From the NCBI GenBank assembly GCA_009746045.1, contig RPFO01000084.1:1072176-1136175 (forward strand): a DNA stretch of 64,000 nucleotides. The letters are read 5' to 3'. The translations under genes and the position numbers were made by a program. Shown in pieces: positions 63,301 to 64,000 of this stretch. Source of the DNA: Mesostigma viride. Taxonomy: Eukaryota; Streptophyta; Mesostigmatophyceae; Mesostigmatales; Mesostigmataceae. Each line of letters begins with the position of its first letter. Positions within the stretch are counted from its first letter, which is position 1. The notes under the pieces were generated by a model, which worked only from the letters and a program-made list of their open reading frames with translations, did no database searches and was not told the origin of the DNA.

Positions 63301-64000
63301 TGCGAGAAACATGGGAAAGTACACGTGTGCGGCTATGGGAAGCAAGCAGGAAGGGTTAACAGGCTCTTCAATATCTTCAGTGTAAAAAAAAATTCTGTCA
63401 GATTCGATGACCCATTCGGAATATGCGGAGTGACGGAACCTCCATCGAATACCTGTGGAGCGCGCAGATTCGGTCCGGCTCTCGCGCCGTGACGGCTTAC
63501 ACAAGTAGCAGGGCGGTGCCTACTCAGGCGTTTGCCATGTGGCGGTGGGTAGTAACCAAGCATGTTGACATGGATAAATTTGCCTGACTTGAATGGCGCC
63601 AGCTTGTCAAATAACGCTAGAGGTGGAGTTATTCGCAAGCGCAGAAAGTAGCGAGCTTAGTTATTGATAGCTACGTACTGATAAGGCAGTTATTAATGGA
63701 TTCTTCAAGCTTACGTCTTGGTAATGGCTCGGTGATTGGGAAGCACATGTTATGGTTGATCACATCCTGGTATCTTGGCTGCCATGTGAAAGTTCTGCTA
63801 CCGGTTACCTCCGTCTGATAGTGATATGTATCAACCATAAGGTCTTTGTGTACTTATTCTTCTAGGCTGTCATACTATGTCGATGCTGGATAGAAGAAGC
63901 AAATGTTCTAGCGAAGCAGCTGGCCGGAGTATTTTTATCCATCGGCCAAGCAGCTCTGCCCCCCAATTGCCGGTCCTGCCTGCTCCGGAGCCACGGCAAC
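63301..64000. other. No recognisable feature
   Basis: Only short chance frames. The start has ACATG(C/G)GAAA repeats (63265-63320). Nothing else can be supported. Confidence 0.4.

Noticed and set aside
62726-63301. 191-codon minus-strand membrane or secreted protein
   Set aside because: Low-complexity Gly/Ala/Pro content with both strands open; hydrophobic ends come from AT-rich flanks. Not supported as a gene.

Overview
This is nuclear DNA of a eukaryote, most likely a green alga. Two host genes have GT-AG introns, and both belong to families typical of plants and green algae. A plastid-derived insert carries rpoA directly followed by rps9, an order I associate with green plastids (red-lineage plastids usually have rpl13 between them; this is from memory). 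No bacterial-type operon is present. Gene density is very low: two recognisable host genes in 64 kb, with most of the rest made of transposable elements, many nested.

Layout. 1-3.3 kb: the 3' part of a spliced TSJT1/DUF3700-like gene (+). 3.3-12.97 kb: dispersed repeats, a MITE, degenerate LINE ORF1 copies, their conserved 3' UTR repeat (called R1 here), and a TIR element with TTAA target duplications. 12.97-19.79 kb: copia-like LTR element copy 1 (-), cut off on its 5' side. 19.8-26.6 kb: R1 repeats, a non-LTR element with a C-terminal restriction-like endonuclease (-), a LINE 3' fragment (+) and a 5'-truncated RT-coding LINE (-) with a 13 bp target duplication. 27.8-31.5 kb: a complete five-exon plant-cysteine-oxidase-type thiol dioxygenase gene (-). 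32-35.2 kb: a hairpin-only micro-insertion and LINE pieces in opposite orientations. 35.13-51.99 kb: a triple nest, a LINE 3' end (+) holding copia-like copy 2 (-), which holds a young chromovirus (-). 52-53.9 kb: dispersed repeats and an ORF1 relic. 53.95-59.79 kb: a second, decayed chromovirus (-) inside that relic, itself holding a 1.5 kb hAT-like element and a 460 bp plastid insert. 59.8-64 kb: a micro-insertion, two tandem repeats and unassigned sequence.

Main theme. Several unrelated-looking retroelement units (RT-coding LINEs of two families, elements carrying ORF1 only, and insertions only 34-57 bp long) end in a stem-loop followed by an AT-rich (TTAA)-type tail. In most copies the loop is CAAC and the stem arms co-vary. 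Hairpin-plus-tail pieces flanked by 11 bp target duplications show that this 3' module can be integrated alone. I infer a shared LINE machinery that recognises it. A second unusual point is the copia-like element, whose retropepsin-like domain lies between integrase and RT and whose RT box reads HGDD, with an extra ORF upstream of gag.

Limits: no database search or folding was run. Splice sites are read by eye from phase, motif and consensus. Element edges are exact only where a target duplication is stated.
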